DNA from: Exiguobacterium marinum DSM 16307 | GTDB taxonomy: Bacteria > Bacillota > Bacilli > Exiguobacteriales > Exiguobacteriaceae | DNA: 64,000 bases | NCBI RefSeq assembly: GCF_000620845.1 | Contig: NZ_KK211189.1 | Coordinates: 2,690,162 to 2,754,161 of the forward strand | Direction of reading: 5' to 3' | Part shown: piece after piece, positions 50,136 through 62,050 of the stretch | How the letters are laid out: every line of letters begins with the position of its first letter | Numbering within the stretch: the stretch's first letter is position 1 | Program-made: the position numbers and the translations under genes | The notes under the pieces: generated by a model | Databases searched by the model: none | Seen by the model: only the letters and a program-made list of their open reading frames with translations | Told to the model about the DNA's origin: nothing

Positions 50136-52727
50136 TTATGCCTTCACCGTCGAGGGACGTAACGTCAACATTCCGTTTTCGACATTGATGACGACCCTCT
50201 GACCGTCTTCGACATCTCCTGCTAGGATGCTGCGGGCAAGTTTCGTTTCAATGGTCCGTTGTACATAACGGTTGATTGGACGGGCACCGAATTGAGGCTC
50301 ATACGCCTCGTCAGCGACAAACGTTTTCGCCGCATCTGTGATCTCGATATGAATCGAGCGTGTTGTAAGCCGTTCACTCATCCGTCCGACCGCCTTCTCG
50401 ACAATTTGACCGATTTGATCTTTCGTTAGTGGATGGAACAGAATCGTTTCATCCACCCGGTTCAAGAACTCTGGACGGAAGTGACGGCGGAGCTTCTCGA
50501 TCACTTGACGCTCCTCGTCCTCGTCAATGACCCCATCTTTCGCTGCCTCGAGCAGAATATCTGCCCCGATATTTGACGTCATGATGACAATCGTGTTTTT
50601 GAAGTCAACGATTCGACCGTGCGAATCTGTCAATCGCCCGTCATCGAGCAGTTGTAGCAAGATGTTAAAGACATCTGGATGTGCCTTCTCAACCTCATCG
50701 AGTAAGAGCACCGAGTAAGGGTTACGACGAACCGCTTCTGTCAACTGACCGCCTTCCTCATAGCCGACGTATCCAGGAGGGGCACCGACAAGACGAGACA
50801 CGGCGTGTTTTTCCATATATTCACTCATGTCGAGTCGAACGATATGGTCTTCTGAATCGAACATCGCTTCCGCGAGCGCCTTCCCGAGCTCGGTCTTCCC
50901 GACGCCCGTCGGTCCGAGGAAGAGAAATGAACCGATTGGACGGTTTGGATCTTTGATTCCTGCACGGGCACGAATGACTGCATCACTGACTAGTCGAATC
51001 GCATCGTCTTGACCGAAGACACGTTTGTGCAAGACCGTTTCTAAATTGAGAAGCTTATCCCGCTCTCCTTCTGTTAGTTTCGTCACCGGAATACCGGTCC
51101 ATTTCGAGACGACTTCGGCGATTTCTTCTTCCGTCACTTCTTCTCGCACGAGTTCGCGCGTCACGGATCCCGCCAACTGTTCCGCTTCCTCAAGTTCTCG
51201 CTCGAGTTCTGGGATGCGTCCATACTTCAACTCGGAGGCCCGGTTTAAGTCATAGCGACTCTCTGCTTCCTGTAACTCGAGACGTACCTTCTCAAGGTCT
51301 CCACGGATTTGTTGCACGCGGTGTGTCGATTCTTTCTCATTTTCCCAACGGAGACGTAGCGAATCTGATTGTTCCCGGAGCGAAGCTAACTCTTGTTGGA
51401 GTGCTTCGAGTCGTTTCATCGAAGCTGCGTCGCTCTCTTTTTTGAGTGCAGCCTCTTCAATTTCAAGTTGCATGACACGACGAACCAACTCGTCAAGCTC
51501 CGCCGGCATCGATTCCATTTCTGTCCGAATCATCGCACATGACTCGTCGACGAGATCGATGGCCTTGTCCGGCATGAAGCGGTCGGTGATATAACGGTTT
51601 GACAGAACCGCTGCCGCGACGAGCGCGTTGTCGTGGATGCGTACACCGTGGTGAATCTCAAAGCGTTCTTTTAATCCGCGCAAGATGGAGACCGTATCCT
51701 CGACGTCCGGTTCAGCAACAAGTACTTGTTGGAAGCGACGCTCGAGCGCCGGGTCCTTTTCGATATATTGGCGATACTCGTCTAGTGTCGTCGCACCGAT
51801 ACAATGAAGTTCACCTCGAGCGAGCATCGGTTTTAACATGTTACCGGCATCCATCGAACCTTCCGACTTTCCTGCACCGACAATCGTATGCAGTTCATCA
51901 ATGAAGAGAATAATCGTACCTTCTGCTTCCTTCACTTCGGATAAGACAGCTTGAAGACGTTCCTCAAACTCGCCACGGTATTTCGCACCGGCGACAAGTG
52001 AACTCATATCGAGACTGAAAATCGTCTTATCTTTCAAACTTTCCGGTACGTCGCCTCGAACGATTCGTTGGGCGAGTCCTTCGACGATTGCCGTCTTCCC
52101 GACACCCGGTTCCCCGATGAGAACTGGATTGTTTTTCGTCTTCCGACTCAAAATCCGGATGACACGACGAATCTCGCTATCACGTCCGATGACCGGGTCA
52201 ATTTTTCCTGTCTTCACTTCCTGAATGAGGTCGCGTCCATATTTCGTCAACACATCGTACGTCGCTTCGGGCGACTTCGATGTGATACGACGGTTCCCAC
52301 GCACGGCGACGAGCGCCTCACGAAGATGTTCTTCCGTGATGCCTTGTCGCTCGAGCATCGCCTGCGCTTGACTGTTGTTCAATAAAATACCAAGAAGAAT
52401 ATGTTCGACCGATACGTACTCATCATTCATTCCGGTCGCTTCCCGTTCGGCCGTCGTCAAGACATTTAATAAGGAAGCCGAAATCATCGGTGTCGTTGGA
52501 TTTTGAAGTTTTGGCGCATTTTTCAAAGATAGCGCGACTTCTCCTTCAATCTCAGACACATTGATTTCCATTTTTTGAAACAATAATGGCGCAATCCCAT
52601 CCGTCTGTGAAATCATGGACGCCAACACGTGCCATTCATTGATTTCACTATGATGATATTGTTTCGCCAACGCTTGTGAACTGACTATACATTCATGTGC
52701 TTTGTCTGTAAATCGATTAAAGTCCAT
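50136..52727 (-). CDS. clpB: ATP-dependent disaggregase ClpB
   Basis: An 863-residue Hsp100 chaperone. Clp_N double repeat at the N-terminus, first AAA+ module with Walker [14 protein letters not shown], a middle coiled coil (about 400-525, the ClpB-specific M domain), second module with [16 protein letters not shown], and a C-terminal D2-small domain. It works with DnaK-DnaJ to recover aggregated proteins. AAGGAGGAG is 5 bases before the ATG at 52727. It is the second gene of an operon with a DnaJ-like gene under a CtsR box. Confidence 0.96.
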   Translation of the reverse strand: MDFNRFTDKAHECIVSSQALAKQYHHSEINEWHVLASMISQTDGIAPLLFQKMEINVSEIEGEVALSLKNAPKLQNPTTPMISASLLNVLTTAEREATGMNDEYVSVEHILLGILLNNSQAQAMLERQGITEEHLREALVAVRGNRRITSKSPEATYDVLTKYGRDLIQEVKTGKIDPVIGRDSEIRRVIRILSRKTKNNPVLIGEPGVGKTAIVEGLAQRIVRGDVPESLKDKTIFSLDMSSLVAGAKYRGEFEERLQAVLSEVKEAEGTIILFIDELHTIVGAGKSEGSMDAGNMLKPMLARGELHCIGATTLDEYRQYIEKDPALERRFQQVLVAEPDVEDTVSILRGLKERFEIHHGVRIHDNALVAAAVLSNRYITDRFMPDKAIDLVDESCAMIRTEMESMPAELDELVRRVMQLEIEEAALKKESDAASMKRLEALQQELASLREQSDSLRLRWENEKESTHRVQQIRGDLEKVRLELQEAESRYDLNRASELKYGRIPELERELEEAEQLAGSVTRELVREEVTEEEIAEVVSKWTGIPVTKLTEGERDKLLNLETVLHKRVFGQDDAIRLVSDAVIRARAGIKDPNRPIGSFLFLGPTGVGKTELGKALAEAMFDSEDHIVRLDMSEYMEKHAVSRLVGAPPGYVGYEEGGQLTEAVRRNPYSVLLLDEVEKAHPDVFNILLQLLDDGRLTDSHGRIVDFKNTIVIMTSNIGADILLEAAKDGVIDEDEERQVIEKLRRHFRPEFLNRVDETILFHPLTKDQIGQIVEKAVGRMSERLTTRSIHIEITDAAKTFVADEAYEPQFGARPINRYVQRTIETKLARSILAGDVEDGQRVVINVENGMLTLRPSTVKA

Positions 52728-52746
52728 CACGACTCCTCCTTATCCA

Positions 52747-53616
52747 TCAACGTTCAATTTGTTCATAAACAGAACGGTAAGCATCATCAAGCGGCAGATC
52801 GACCTCGAGTTGCACGTACAAATCCGACCGTACCTTCGAACCGGTCATAACACCGCGACCCGGAATCCTCATCCGTTGCCCCGGACGACTTCCCGGCTTC
52901 ACTTTCAGCTTCACTCGCCCTCCGTCGAGCGTCGCAATAATGACGCTCGCTCCGTCTAAAAATTCGAGCGGCCGCAACCGCTTCACGGTCACGATATGCT
53001 CCCCTTCACGACGATACGTATCATCATCTGTGAAATGTAGTTCGACATACACGTCTCCTCGGTTACCGGATTGTCCTACCCGACTTCCTTTTCCTTTCAA
53101 CCGTAACTTCTGCCCTTCATAGGCACCTTGTGGAATCTTGACGTTCACAGTACCTGTCTGAAGACGAAGACTCATTTTCGAGTCTTTTGTAAGCTGGCTG
53201 AGCGGGATATTGATCCGAACGGATTCATCTAGATCCTCCTCGACTGCTTGGTCAAAGAAACTGCCGAACATATCTTCAAACCCGAATGTGCGGGAAGTCG
53301 TTCGAGACCCACCGCCAAATTGTCGGAATAAATCTTCGAACTGGGCCGATCCTTCCCCGTAAGTTTCTCCGCCACCGCCGAATCCTTGTCCAAACGAAGG
53401 CCCATCCGGACTCCCATATCGATCATAATTTGCCTTTTTCTCCGGGTCGCTCAACACGTCAAACGCTTCTTGAATCGACTTGAACCGATCTTGTGCGCCA
53501 GAATCTTTATTGACGTCCGGATGGTATTGTTTCGCCAACTTCCGATATGCACGCTTAATCTCTTGCTCCGACGCTCCTTTTGAGACACCGAGCTCATCAT
53601 AATAGTTTTTAGCCAT
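52747..53616 (-). CDS. DnaJ-like co-chaperone without zinc finger (CbpA type)
   Basis: A 289-residue protein with an N-terminal J domain (1-68, HPD at YHPDVNK), a G/F-rich linker ([14 protein letters not shown]) and the two-part DnaJ C-terminal substrate domain. The CxxCxGxG zinc region of DnaJ is absent, as in CbpA. It probably recruits DnaK and cooperates with ClpB, whose gene follows after 19 bases. Canonical dnaJ is expected elsewhere. The CtsR operator upstream indicates heat-shock control. Confidence 0.9.
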   Translation of the reverse strand: MAKNYYDELGVSKGASEQEIKRAYRKLAKQYHPDVNKDSGAQDRFKSIQEAFDVLSDPEKKANYDRYGSPDGPSFGQGFGGGGETYGEGSAQFEDLFRQFGGGSRTTSRTFGFEDMFGSFFDQAVEEDLDESVRINIPLSQLTKDSKMSLRLQTGTVNVKIPQGAYEGQKLRLKGKGSRVGQSGNRGDVYVELHFTDDDTYRREGEHIVTVKRLRPLEFLDGASVIIATLDGGRVKLKVKPGSRPGQRMRIPGRGVMTGSKVRSDLYVQLEVDLPLDDAYRSVYEQIER

Positions 53617-53659
53617 ATGGATTCACCTCACCTATCCCTTTCCCGTTTCTGTTAACTCT

Positions 53660-53689
53660 ATTCTACTCAATTGGTCAAATAAGGTCAAA
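53660..53689 (-). promoter_or_regulatory. CtsR operator and promoter of the dnaJ-like/clpB operon
   Basis: GGTCAAA-TAA-GGTCAAA (53673-53689, plus strand) is a perfect CtsR heptad repeat. On the minus strand it contributes the -35 TTGACC (53683-53688), with the -10 TAGAAT (53660-53665) exactly 17 bases downstream. CtsR binding would therefore block RNA polymerase directly. Confidence 0.85.
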
Positions 53690-53712
53690 GATTATCCTTT
53701 CACTTTTCATAC

Positions 53713-53752
53713 GAAAAAAAAGAGAGATTCGTTTCAAAAAACGAACCTCTCT
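53713..53752 (-). terminator. Terminator of camS
   Basis: Minus strand AGAGAGGTTCGTT / AACGAATCTCTCT stem followed by TTTTTTTT; adjoining the camS stop. Confidence 0.85.
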
Positions 53753-53755
53753 CAC

Positions 53756-54928
53756 TTAGAAGTATACTTTAGGACTATCCATACCGTCCTCAAACACAAT
53801 CGTTACTTCATGGGCTCCACCGAGTGAGGTCACGTTGATTCGGACCGGTACGTTTCGGCTGTATTCCCATCGATTCTCAAGTAAGCCGACAACGTGTTGC
53901 GTGAATCCGACGAGTTCGGCACGGCTATAGAATTGGATTGGGATATCGACCTCAAGTCGTGATAAATCTCCATTCTGATAGAAACCCTTCCCAATCATCC
54001 CACTGTAGTCTGGGAAGAGATCGGCGATCCGGTCACTGAAGAGCGTAAACTTTTGAGCATCCTCACGCACCTCATTTGTCGCTGTAGCCGATGGGAAGTA
54101 GTAATATTTCTCATCGATGGCTTTCCAATCACTTGATGTGACTTCATCTTTCGTTCCGATGTATGCGGATTTGATGTAGTTTCCCGGAGTCGGTGAGCCT
54201 TGTGTCGACTTCATGTAAAGTGCAATGTTGATGTCTATTTCTTTAAAGTCTTCCCGTTTTCGTAACTGGTTGACGAGTTCGTTCGCCATCCGTTCGCCTT
54301 CTGTGACCACTTTCTTCTGATCGAGCTTGACCGTATATGTCGGTCCATAGTTCGGTGCCTGGAAGATGTACTCACGATTTAAAATAAGTGCGAACGACAC
54401 ACCGCCTAATTGATAACCGCTGTCCTTTTTCGTCATGTAATTCTGTTCCACGATTGAAGCCAGATAAAGTGGTGATTTTTTATTTGCCTCGACAAATTTG
54501 TCATCCTCGACTTCAGCCTTCCCATCTGCATACGCCGGGTTTAAAGGCGTTAGTCCGTCTTTACTACCACCTTTTCGTCCAAGCAAACGCGAAACGTCTT
54601 CTGCGTTCAGAAGTTGGCCTTCTTGATAGGCGAATTTGTCTGGGGCGAACGCATCCGTCGAATGGCGCATAAGGCCAAGTTCGACTTCTTCAAGCTCTAA
54701 TGACGAACTGACTTGACGCTGGGCAAGTCCTCTCGCTGCTGCCGCCTTGAATGGAATCACCATCTGATAGTATGAATCACGCGCTTCAATCGCTTGCGTA
54801 ACACCTTCAGCTGCCGTTTCTTCCCCGGTCGGTGTCGCCTCTTCCTCACCCATCGGTATTTTCATTGAACATCCACTTAACAACAGCGCAGAGGCGATTG
54901 TCGGGACGACGAGTTGTTTCCATTTCAT
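53756..54928 (-). CDS. camS: CamS family lipoprotein
   Basis: A 390-residue lipoprotein with lipobox LLLSGC (Cys20) and the CamS domain over most of the chain (RLLGRKGGSKDGLTPLNP, YNLGGVSFALILNREYIF-like, PNYGPTYTVKLD). In enterococci and staphylococci the signal peptide of CamS yields a sex-pheromone peptide; the role of the mature protein is unclear. The signal peptide here ends LLLSGC, so a released peptide would be derived from the same region. In Bacillus the homologue follows ligA directly; here an LPXTG gene lies between. Confidence 0.9.
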   Translation of the reverse strand: MKWKQLVVPTIASALLLSGCSMKIPMGEEEATPTGEETAAEGVTQAIEARDSYYQMVIPFKAAAARGLAQRQVSSSLELEEVELGLMRHSTDAFAPDKFAYQEGQLLNAEDVSRLLGRKGGSKDGLTPLNPAYADGKAEVEDDKFVEANKKSPLYLASIVEQNYMTKKDSGYQLGGVSFALILNREYIFQAPNYGPTYTVKLDQKKVVTEGERMANELVNQLRKREDFKEIDINIALYMKSTQGSPTPGNYIKSAYIGTKDEVTSSDWKAIDEKYYYFPSATATNEVREDAQKFTLFSDRIADLFPDYSGMIGKGFYQNGDLSRLEVDIPIQFYSRAELVGFTQHVVGLLENRWEYSRNVPVRINVTSLGGAHEVTIVFEDGMDSPKVYF

Positions 54929-55021
54929 CTATGTGTAGCTCCTTTGAACATCGTTTCCTATTTCACTTTGTCCATTATAACAAAATCGTTCCATGAAAAA
55001 AGTATCGAAGCGGAATCAGAA

Positions 55022-55054
55022 CAAATCCCTTCTCGCATATACAAGAAGGGATTT
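55022..55054 (-). terminator. Hairpin after the LPXTG gene
   Basis: AAATCCCTTCT / AGAAGGGATTT stem with a 10-base loop, 5 bases after the stop. The following T-run is weak on the minus strand. Confidence 0.5.
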
Positions 55055-55058
55055 CGAT

Positions 55059-56531
55059 TTATGGTTTGGTTGACGGGTGTTTGCGACGAATCAACAAGAG
55101 AAGTCCGGAGGCAAAAAGTAGTGTACCGACCATGGCATGCCACGCGTCATCCGCTTCGCCTGTCATCGGTAGTAAATCTTGCGCGTACGTGTCAGACTCA
55201 TCAACGTGTTCGACTGGTGGCGCTCCACTCTCCTGAACGACGATTTTCACGACGGATACATCCTCTGTCTTCACTTCTTGCTGCTGTTTCTTAGACTCTT
55301 GTTTCGGTTCTTCTTCTTTTGACGGGACGGCTTGCTTCACTCCCACCGGTACGTCGACGGATCGTGCGACTCCTACATCTTCATTTACGTGAAAGGTGAA
55401 CGTCGCACGTTGAATCAATTTAGCCCCGGCTCTCACATCATAGGATGGGAGGAGCGGGAGTTCAAAAGAGAACGTCACTTCTTCTTCCGGACCGAACCCG
55501 TCTAGGAAGGTAGGAATCGCTTCGACTTCCTCCCTGAATCGTCTATTCGCCATGTTTCGCTCTTCTTCTGTCAAAGCACCGTTCGGCCATGTAAGCATAG
55601 CGTCAGATAAGAACAAAGTGATTTTCGAGGTGTTGGTGATCGTATACGTGTATCGAACGGGTTCTCCCGGTTGTACGGTCGCCTTCTCACTCGTAGCACT
55701 CACTGTAAAATCAGGTTGTTGCAAGAGGATAATTTGCTGACTTTCTGATGTGACGATTCGATCGAATTCATCCACTCCTGTCACCTGAAAGACACTGCCA
55801 ATCTCAGGATGAACGCTGAACGAATAATCCGTCGGAATCTCTAAGACGTCTGTCACTTCCACCTGTTCACCAGGAAGGAGTCCGTCATCCCCCATCAATT
55901 CATTCAAACGGTCAAAAACACGTTGATTGAACGATTCGACTGATAATTGTTCTAGATTCCCACTGAAATACTCATGGGACATATTTGTCACCGTCAACGG
56001 TGTGTCTCCTGTATTTTCAACGATAAACGTATAGGAAAGTTCACCCCCGACAACAGCTTGGTCGACCCCAGCAATGTTCACCGCCTCGATTGAAAGTACC
56101 GGGAGCATCGGTTCAGACTCCGGTTCTTCTGCTACCGGTTCCGGTTCAATGGTCGAGGTCACTTCCGGTTCTTCGACTACAGATGGCTCTTCTACTTCAA
56201 CAGGATACAAGTCCGAAATGATATTCGGAGAAAACGTATAAGGGACACCTTCCGCATCATAGAGCGTGATGACGTCAATCAACGAATCATCGACCGACTC
56301 CGCATCAATCACGAATCGCCAAATGTCAGCTGATTCACGTACCCCATAAAACGTGATGCCTTCATAAACTAAACTTGATTCGTATAATGTTTCCATTTCC
56401 TCGTCCGTCAAATCCACTTGAATATAACGAAACGTTGTTGTATCAGCATGTACGACATGGACGGTAATCAATGTTGAAAGGAACATGAGAATAGTAAATA
56501 CGGCAACGAAGCGCTGGATGTTGTGTGTCAT
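55059..56531 (-). CDS. LPXTG-anchored surface protein of unknown function
   Basis: A 490-residue exported protein: signal peptide (basic MTHNIQR then hydrophobic to about residue 30, HVVHA cleavage region), an acidic N-terminal domain, a Pro/Glu-rich spacer (about 112-145), two Ig-like/DUF11-type repeats with VVGGELSYTFIVENTGDTPL and VQPGEPVRYTYTITNTSK, and a C-terminal sortase signal LPMTG (454-458), a hydrophobic span and RRKH tail. It is covalently attached to peptidoglycan by sortase A. Function unknown. I chose the ATG at 56531 because GAGGAGGG is 9 bases upstream. Confidence 0.85.
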   Translation of the reverse strand: MTHNIQRFVAVFTILMFLSTLITVHVVHADTTTFRYIQVDLTDEEMETLYESSLVYEGITFYGVRESADIWRFVIDAESVDDSLIDVITLYDAEGVPYTFSPNIISDLYPVEVEEPSVVEEPEVTSTIEPEPVAEEPESEPMLPVLSIEAVNIAGVDQAVVGGELSYTFIVENTGDTPLTVTNMSHEYFSGNLEQLSVESFNQRVFDRLNELMGDDGLLPGEQVEVTDVLEIPTDYSFSVHPEIGSVFQVTGVDEFDRIVTSESQQIILLQQPDFTVSATSEKATVQPGEPVRYTYTITNTSKITLFLSDAMLTWPNGALTEEERNMANRRFREEVEAIPTFLDGFGPEEEVTFSFELPLLPSYDVRAGAKLIQRATFTFHVNEDVGVARSVDVPVGVKQAVPSKEEEPKQESKKQQQEVKTEDVSVVKIVVQESGAPPVEHVDESDTYAQDLLPMTGEADDAWHAMVGTLLFASGLLLLIRRKHPSTKP

Positions 56532-56741
56532 GATGTTAGTCCCTCCTCTAAGGTGAAAACAGGCGCACGAATCGACTTCGTCCTGAATGGAGACTTTCAT
56601 CACGTAGAGGAATGAGAGGGATATGTGTGTGAAAGTCCTGATGTCTAAGGGTTCTCTCGCAAAAATATATTAACATTTTGATTTAGTTAATCTATACCCC
56701 TCGAACGCTTGTGCGAACCTGCTCAATCCCATTTATTTCCG

Positions 56742-56772
56742 AAAAAACAAAAAACGTTCGCCGAAGCGAACG
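56742..56772 (-). terminator. Terminator of pcrB-pcrA-ligA
   Basis: Minus strand ACGTTCGC, loop TTCG, GCGAACGT, then TTTTTTG. A classic stable tetraloop terminator directly after the ligA stop. Confidence 0.88.
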
Positions 56773-56774
56773 TC

Positions 56775-58778
<2,004 letters not shown>

Positions 58779-60995
58779 TCACGCTTTTTCAATCGGGGCA
58801 AATTTGGCCAACAAACGCTTAATCCCGACTTCAGGGAACGCGATGTCGACTTCGACTTGATCGCCTTCACCACGCGTCTGGACGACCGTCCCTTGCCCCC
58901 ATTTTTTATGATTCGCTTTGTCACCAACTTGCCATCCGAGCGTTTCGGCACCAGACGATTGGGCGAGCTTTGGCTTCGGTTTCGAACTAAAACCGTTCAC
59001 TGGCAACTTCCCAGGTGATTCGACAGGGTTCCATGGCATTGGTTTTCTTGCCTTTCCGGACCGTTCTAACAACGTTTCCGGTAATTCATGCAGGAACCTT
59101 GATTCCGGGTTGTTTTGGAATCGGCCGTACAGCATCCTAGACTGTGCACGTGTCAAATAGAGACGCTTCTCGGCACGCGTTATGCCGACATATGCAAGAC
59201 GCCGCTCTTCTTCCATTTCCTCTTCGTCGTTCAATGCCCGACTATGCGGGAACAGCCCCTCTTCCATTCCAATCAGGAAGACGACCGGGAACTCGAGTCC
59301 CTTCGCCGAATGCAGCGTCATCAACGTGACTTGATGCGATTCATCGACTTCATCAAGTGAATCCAAATCGGACACGAGCGTCAAATCGGTGAGGAAGGCG
59401 ACCACTGTCTGTTCATCACTTTCTTTCTCGAAATTTTGAGCCACTGACAGGAATTCTTGTAAGTTCTCAAGTCGGCTTTCCGCTTCGAGCGTTTTCTCAA
59501 TTTTGAGCATGTCTTCATAGCCGGTCTTCTTCAATATTTCTTCGACGAGTTCTGAAATCGAGAGATAGTCAGCCATTTGCCGTAAGTCCATCATCATTTG
59601 ACGGAAGTCCGCAAGTTTCGTCGCCGTGCGTGGCGCAATCCCTGATAATTCGATGTCACGAATCGCATCCATAAGCGAAACACCCTGCATATCTGCAAAG
59701 TCACCTAACTTATCGACTGTGGCGGCCCCAATGCCTCGTTTTGGTTCGTTGACGACACGAACGAATGAGATATCTTCGTCCGGGTTGGCAATCAAACGCA
59801 AATAAGCCAAAACATCCTTAATTTCTTTACGTTCATAGAATTTTGTTCCGCCGACCATTTTGTACGGGATATTGGACTTGAGGAGCATCTCCTCGAGACC
59901 ACGAGACTGGGCGTTCGTCCGGTAAAGGACTGCCATCTGGCCGTAGTCCATCCCTTCCATCTTCAGCTCTTTCATCTGATTCATGATGAAGAACGCTTCG
60001 TCGCGATCATCTGAAGCGACGTGCAGCAAGAGCTTCTCCCCTTCGTCGTTTTCCGTCCACAAATTCTTGTCTTTACGCGAAGCGTTGTTCTTGATGACGC
60101 CATTCGCTGCTTCCAAAATCCGTTTCGTCGAACGATAGTTTTGTTCGAGTAAGATGACACGGGCACTCGGGTAGTCTTTTTCAAACGTCAAGATGTTGGC
60201 GATATCGGCACCGCGCCAACGATAGATGGACTGATCCGAGTCCCCGACGACACACAAGTTCTCATGTGCCTGCGCAAGGAGTTTGACGAGCGTATATTGG
60301 GCACGGTTCGTATCCTGATACTCGTCGACATGGATGTATTTGAACTTCTTTTGATAGAACGCCAACACGTCTGGCGCTTCTTGGAATAAGTGAATCGTCT
60401 TCATAATCAAGTCATCGAAGTCGAGCACGTTATTTTGTTTCAACTTTTTCTCATAAGCCGTATAGACATCTGAGATGATGCGCTCATACGGATTATTTCC
60501 GACAAGGGCGGCTGCATCTTTCGCCGTACGCAATTCGTTTTTATGGTTCGAAATCATCCCGAGTAATGTACGTGGCTCATACTTCTTCGGATCGAGGTTC
60601 AATTCTTTGAGTACTTGTTTGATCGCCGTCAACTGGTCTGAGGCATCTAGAATGGAAAAGCTCCGCTCATAGCGGATACGGTCGATATCCCGTCGTAAAA
60701 TACGGACACACATGGAGTGGAATGTGGAAATCCAAATGTCTTCCGCGACTCCACCGACAAGACGCGCAATCCGGTCTTTCATTTCTCGTGCAGCCTTGTT
60801 CGTGAACGTGATGGCCAAAATGTTCCAAGGCGCCACTTGCTTGGCCGCCATCAAATAAGCGACACGATGTGTTAAGACACGAGTTTTTCCCGATCCGGCA
60901 CCCGCCATGATCAAAAGTGGACCATCGGTATGTTTGACGGCTTCTGCCTGTTCCGGGTTCATACCTTTGACTAATTCTTCGCTAAGGTTATACAT
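58779..60995 (-). CDS. pcrA: ATP-dependent DNA helicase PcrA
   Basis: A 738-residue superfamily 1A helicase of PcrA/UvrD type. Walker A is [17 protein letters not shown] (about 34-50), motif II DEYQDTN, motif [19 protein letters not shown], motif IV EQNYRST, motif [20 protein letters not shown] and [13 protein letters not shown]-terminal residues form the usual PcrA tail. It works in rolling-circle replication, repair and removal of Rad51-like filaments. It lies between pcrB and ligA with short gaps (38 and 9 bases). Confidence 0.96.
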   Translation of the reverse strand: MYNLSEELVKGMNPEQAEAVKHTDGPLLIMAGAGSGKTRVLTHRVAYLMAAKQVAPWNILAITFTNKAAREMKDRIARLVGGVAEDIWISTFHSMCVRILRRDIDRIRYERSFSILDASDQLTAIKQVLKELNLDPKKYEPRTLLGMISNHKNELRTAKDAAALVGNNPYERIISDVYTAYEKKLKQNNVLDFDDLIMKTIHLFQEAPDVLAFYQKKFKYIHVDEYQDTNRAQYTLVKLLAQAHENLCVVGDSDQSIYRWRGADIANILTFEKDYPSARVILLEQNYRSTKRILEAANGVIKNNASRKDKNLWTENDEGEKLLLHVASDDRDEAFFIMNQMKELKMEGMDYGQMAVLYRTNAQSRGLEEMLLKSNIPYKMVGGTKFYERKEIKDVLAYLRLIANPDEDISFVRVVNEPKRGIGAATVDKLGDFADMQGVSLMDAIRDIELSGIAPRTATKLADFRQMMMDLRQMADYLSISELVEEILKKTGYEDMLKIEKTLEAESRLENLQEFLSVAQNFEKESDEQTVVAFLTDLTLVSDLDSLDEVDESHQVTLMTLHSAKGLEFPVVFLIGMEEGLFPHSRALNDEEEMEEERRLAYVGITRAEKRLYLTRAQSRMLYGRFQNNPESRFLHELPETLLERSGKARKPMPWNPVESPGKLPVNGFSSKPKPKLAQSSGAETLGWQVGDKANHKKWGQGTVVQTRGEGDQVEVDIAFPEVGIKRLLAKFAPIEKA

Positions 60996-61033
60996 AATCG
61001 TTTCCTTCCTTGTTCCAAACGTTTGTTCTTATT

Positions 61034-61714
61034 TTATCGGAGTGCTCGCACAGTCGCAAGTGCTCCTGCTAAGTCTTCGTAAATGATATTGCCGACGACG
61101 ATCGTGTCGGCATGTGCACCCATCAAACGGGCCGAGTCTTCCCCGTCGATGCCACCTCCGTAGAAAAGGTGCGCTTTCGGGAGCGCCAATCGAATTTCTT
61201 TTACGACATCGAGGTCTCCGAGCCGTCCGCTATATTCGATATAGAGTGAGGGGAGGTGGAATAAGTGATGACCTGTTTCAGCATACGCCACGGCCTCTTC
61301 TAGCGACAAGTCACACTTCGACTCTGTCACTTCAGCGACTTTTGCGTCCGCGTTTAAGACGAGATAGCCTTGGGCCGTGACATGACGTGGATCAAAAAAA
61401 TGACCATATCGTTCAAACGCCCGAGCCTGGTGTCCGATGATCCATTCTGGAGTTCCTGCATTGAGCACGGTCGGTACGAAGTAATGATCAAATCCGTGGA
61501 TGACTTGACTCGGATGACTGATTTCGAGCGCGACAGGTATTCCGGCATCTCGGACTCTCGCATAGATTGCAAATGTATTCTCTGCATCGACCCCGTCCGT
61601 CCCGCCAATCAAAAAGGCGTCGGTTCCCGAATGAATGAGCGCACGGAGCGCTTCATCCGTGAGGGGTTTATTCGGATCTAATTTAAACACATGGCGCCAT
61701 GACAGAAATTTCAA
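61034..61714 (-). CDS. pcrB: Heptaprenylglyceryl phosphate synthase
   Basis: A 226-residue TIM-barrel prenyltransferase of the GGGP synthase family. WRHVFKLDPNK, GTDAFLIGGTDGV, YIEYSGRLGD and LFYGGGIDGEDSARL are its marks. It makes heptaprenylglyceryl phosphate, an archaeal-like lipid in Bacilli. I chose TTG at 61714 because GGGAGGG is 6 bases upstream and the length then equals that of the family. A GTG at 61765 with its own GAGGAG would add 17 residues. First gene of the pcrB-pcrA-ligA operon. Confidence 0.92.
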   Translation of the reverse strand: MKFLSWRHVFKLDPNKPLTDEALRALIHSGTDAFLIGGTDGVDAENTFAIYARVRDAGIPVALEISHPSQVIHGFDHYFVPTVLNAGTPEWIIGHQARAFERYGHFFDPRHVTAQGYLVLNADAKVAEVTESKCDLSLEEAVAYAETGHHLFHLPSLYIEYSGRLGDLDVVKEIRLALPKAHLFYGGGIDGEDSARLMGAHADTIVVGNIIYEDLAGALATVRALR

Positions 61715-61781
61715 CTTGTTCCCTCCCAACGAATCCTTCTCTAGTGTATCGATTTTTCTTATCACTTGCATCTCCTCAATA

Positions 61782-61806
61782 TAAAAAAGACTTGCCGAAG
61801 CAAGTC
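61782..61806 (-). terminator. Terminator after the 77-aa membrane gene
   Basis: Minus strand GACTTGC, loop TTCG, GCAAGTC, then TTTTTT. It overlaps the last base of that gene and precedes pcrB, which therefore needs its own promoter. Confidence 0.85.
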
Positions 61807-62038
61807 ACGAACGTGCCGTACGATTCTGTTCCCGATCCGTCAGCCATTTTGCAATAAGCAGTGCAAATAAACCATATACCGGGACAAACCAGAGCGGATT
61901 CGCTAAAAAGAATCCGAGCACTGGAATGTCGAGTAACGGGGAGTCCGGCGAACAGAGTGCCGTTCCATTGACGACCGCGATGAACGGCAGTACTGGAACG
62001 ATAAAGACATATCCAAAGTTAATCCAAAAAGCTTTCAT
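61805..62038 (-). CDS. Hypothetical small membrane protein, 77 aa
   Basis: A 77-residue protein with two likely spans (about 5-26 and 41-64), a loop containing one Cys (ALCSPDSPLLD), and a basic tail. I do not recognise a family. AAGGAGAT lies 5 bases upstream of the ATG. It follows ktrB by 12 bases on the same strand and ends in a terminator, so it is likely the second gene of a ktrB unit and may assist K+ uptake, but this is only context. Confidence 0.7.
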   Translation of the reverse strand: MKAFWINFGYVFIVPVLPFIAVVNGTALCSPDSPLLDIPVLGFFLANPLWFVPVYGLFALLIAKWLTDREQNRTARS

Positions 62039-62050
62039 ATGACAATCTCC

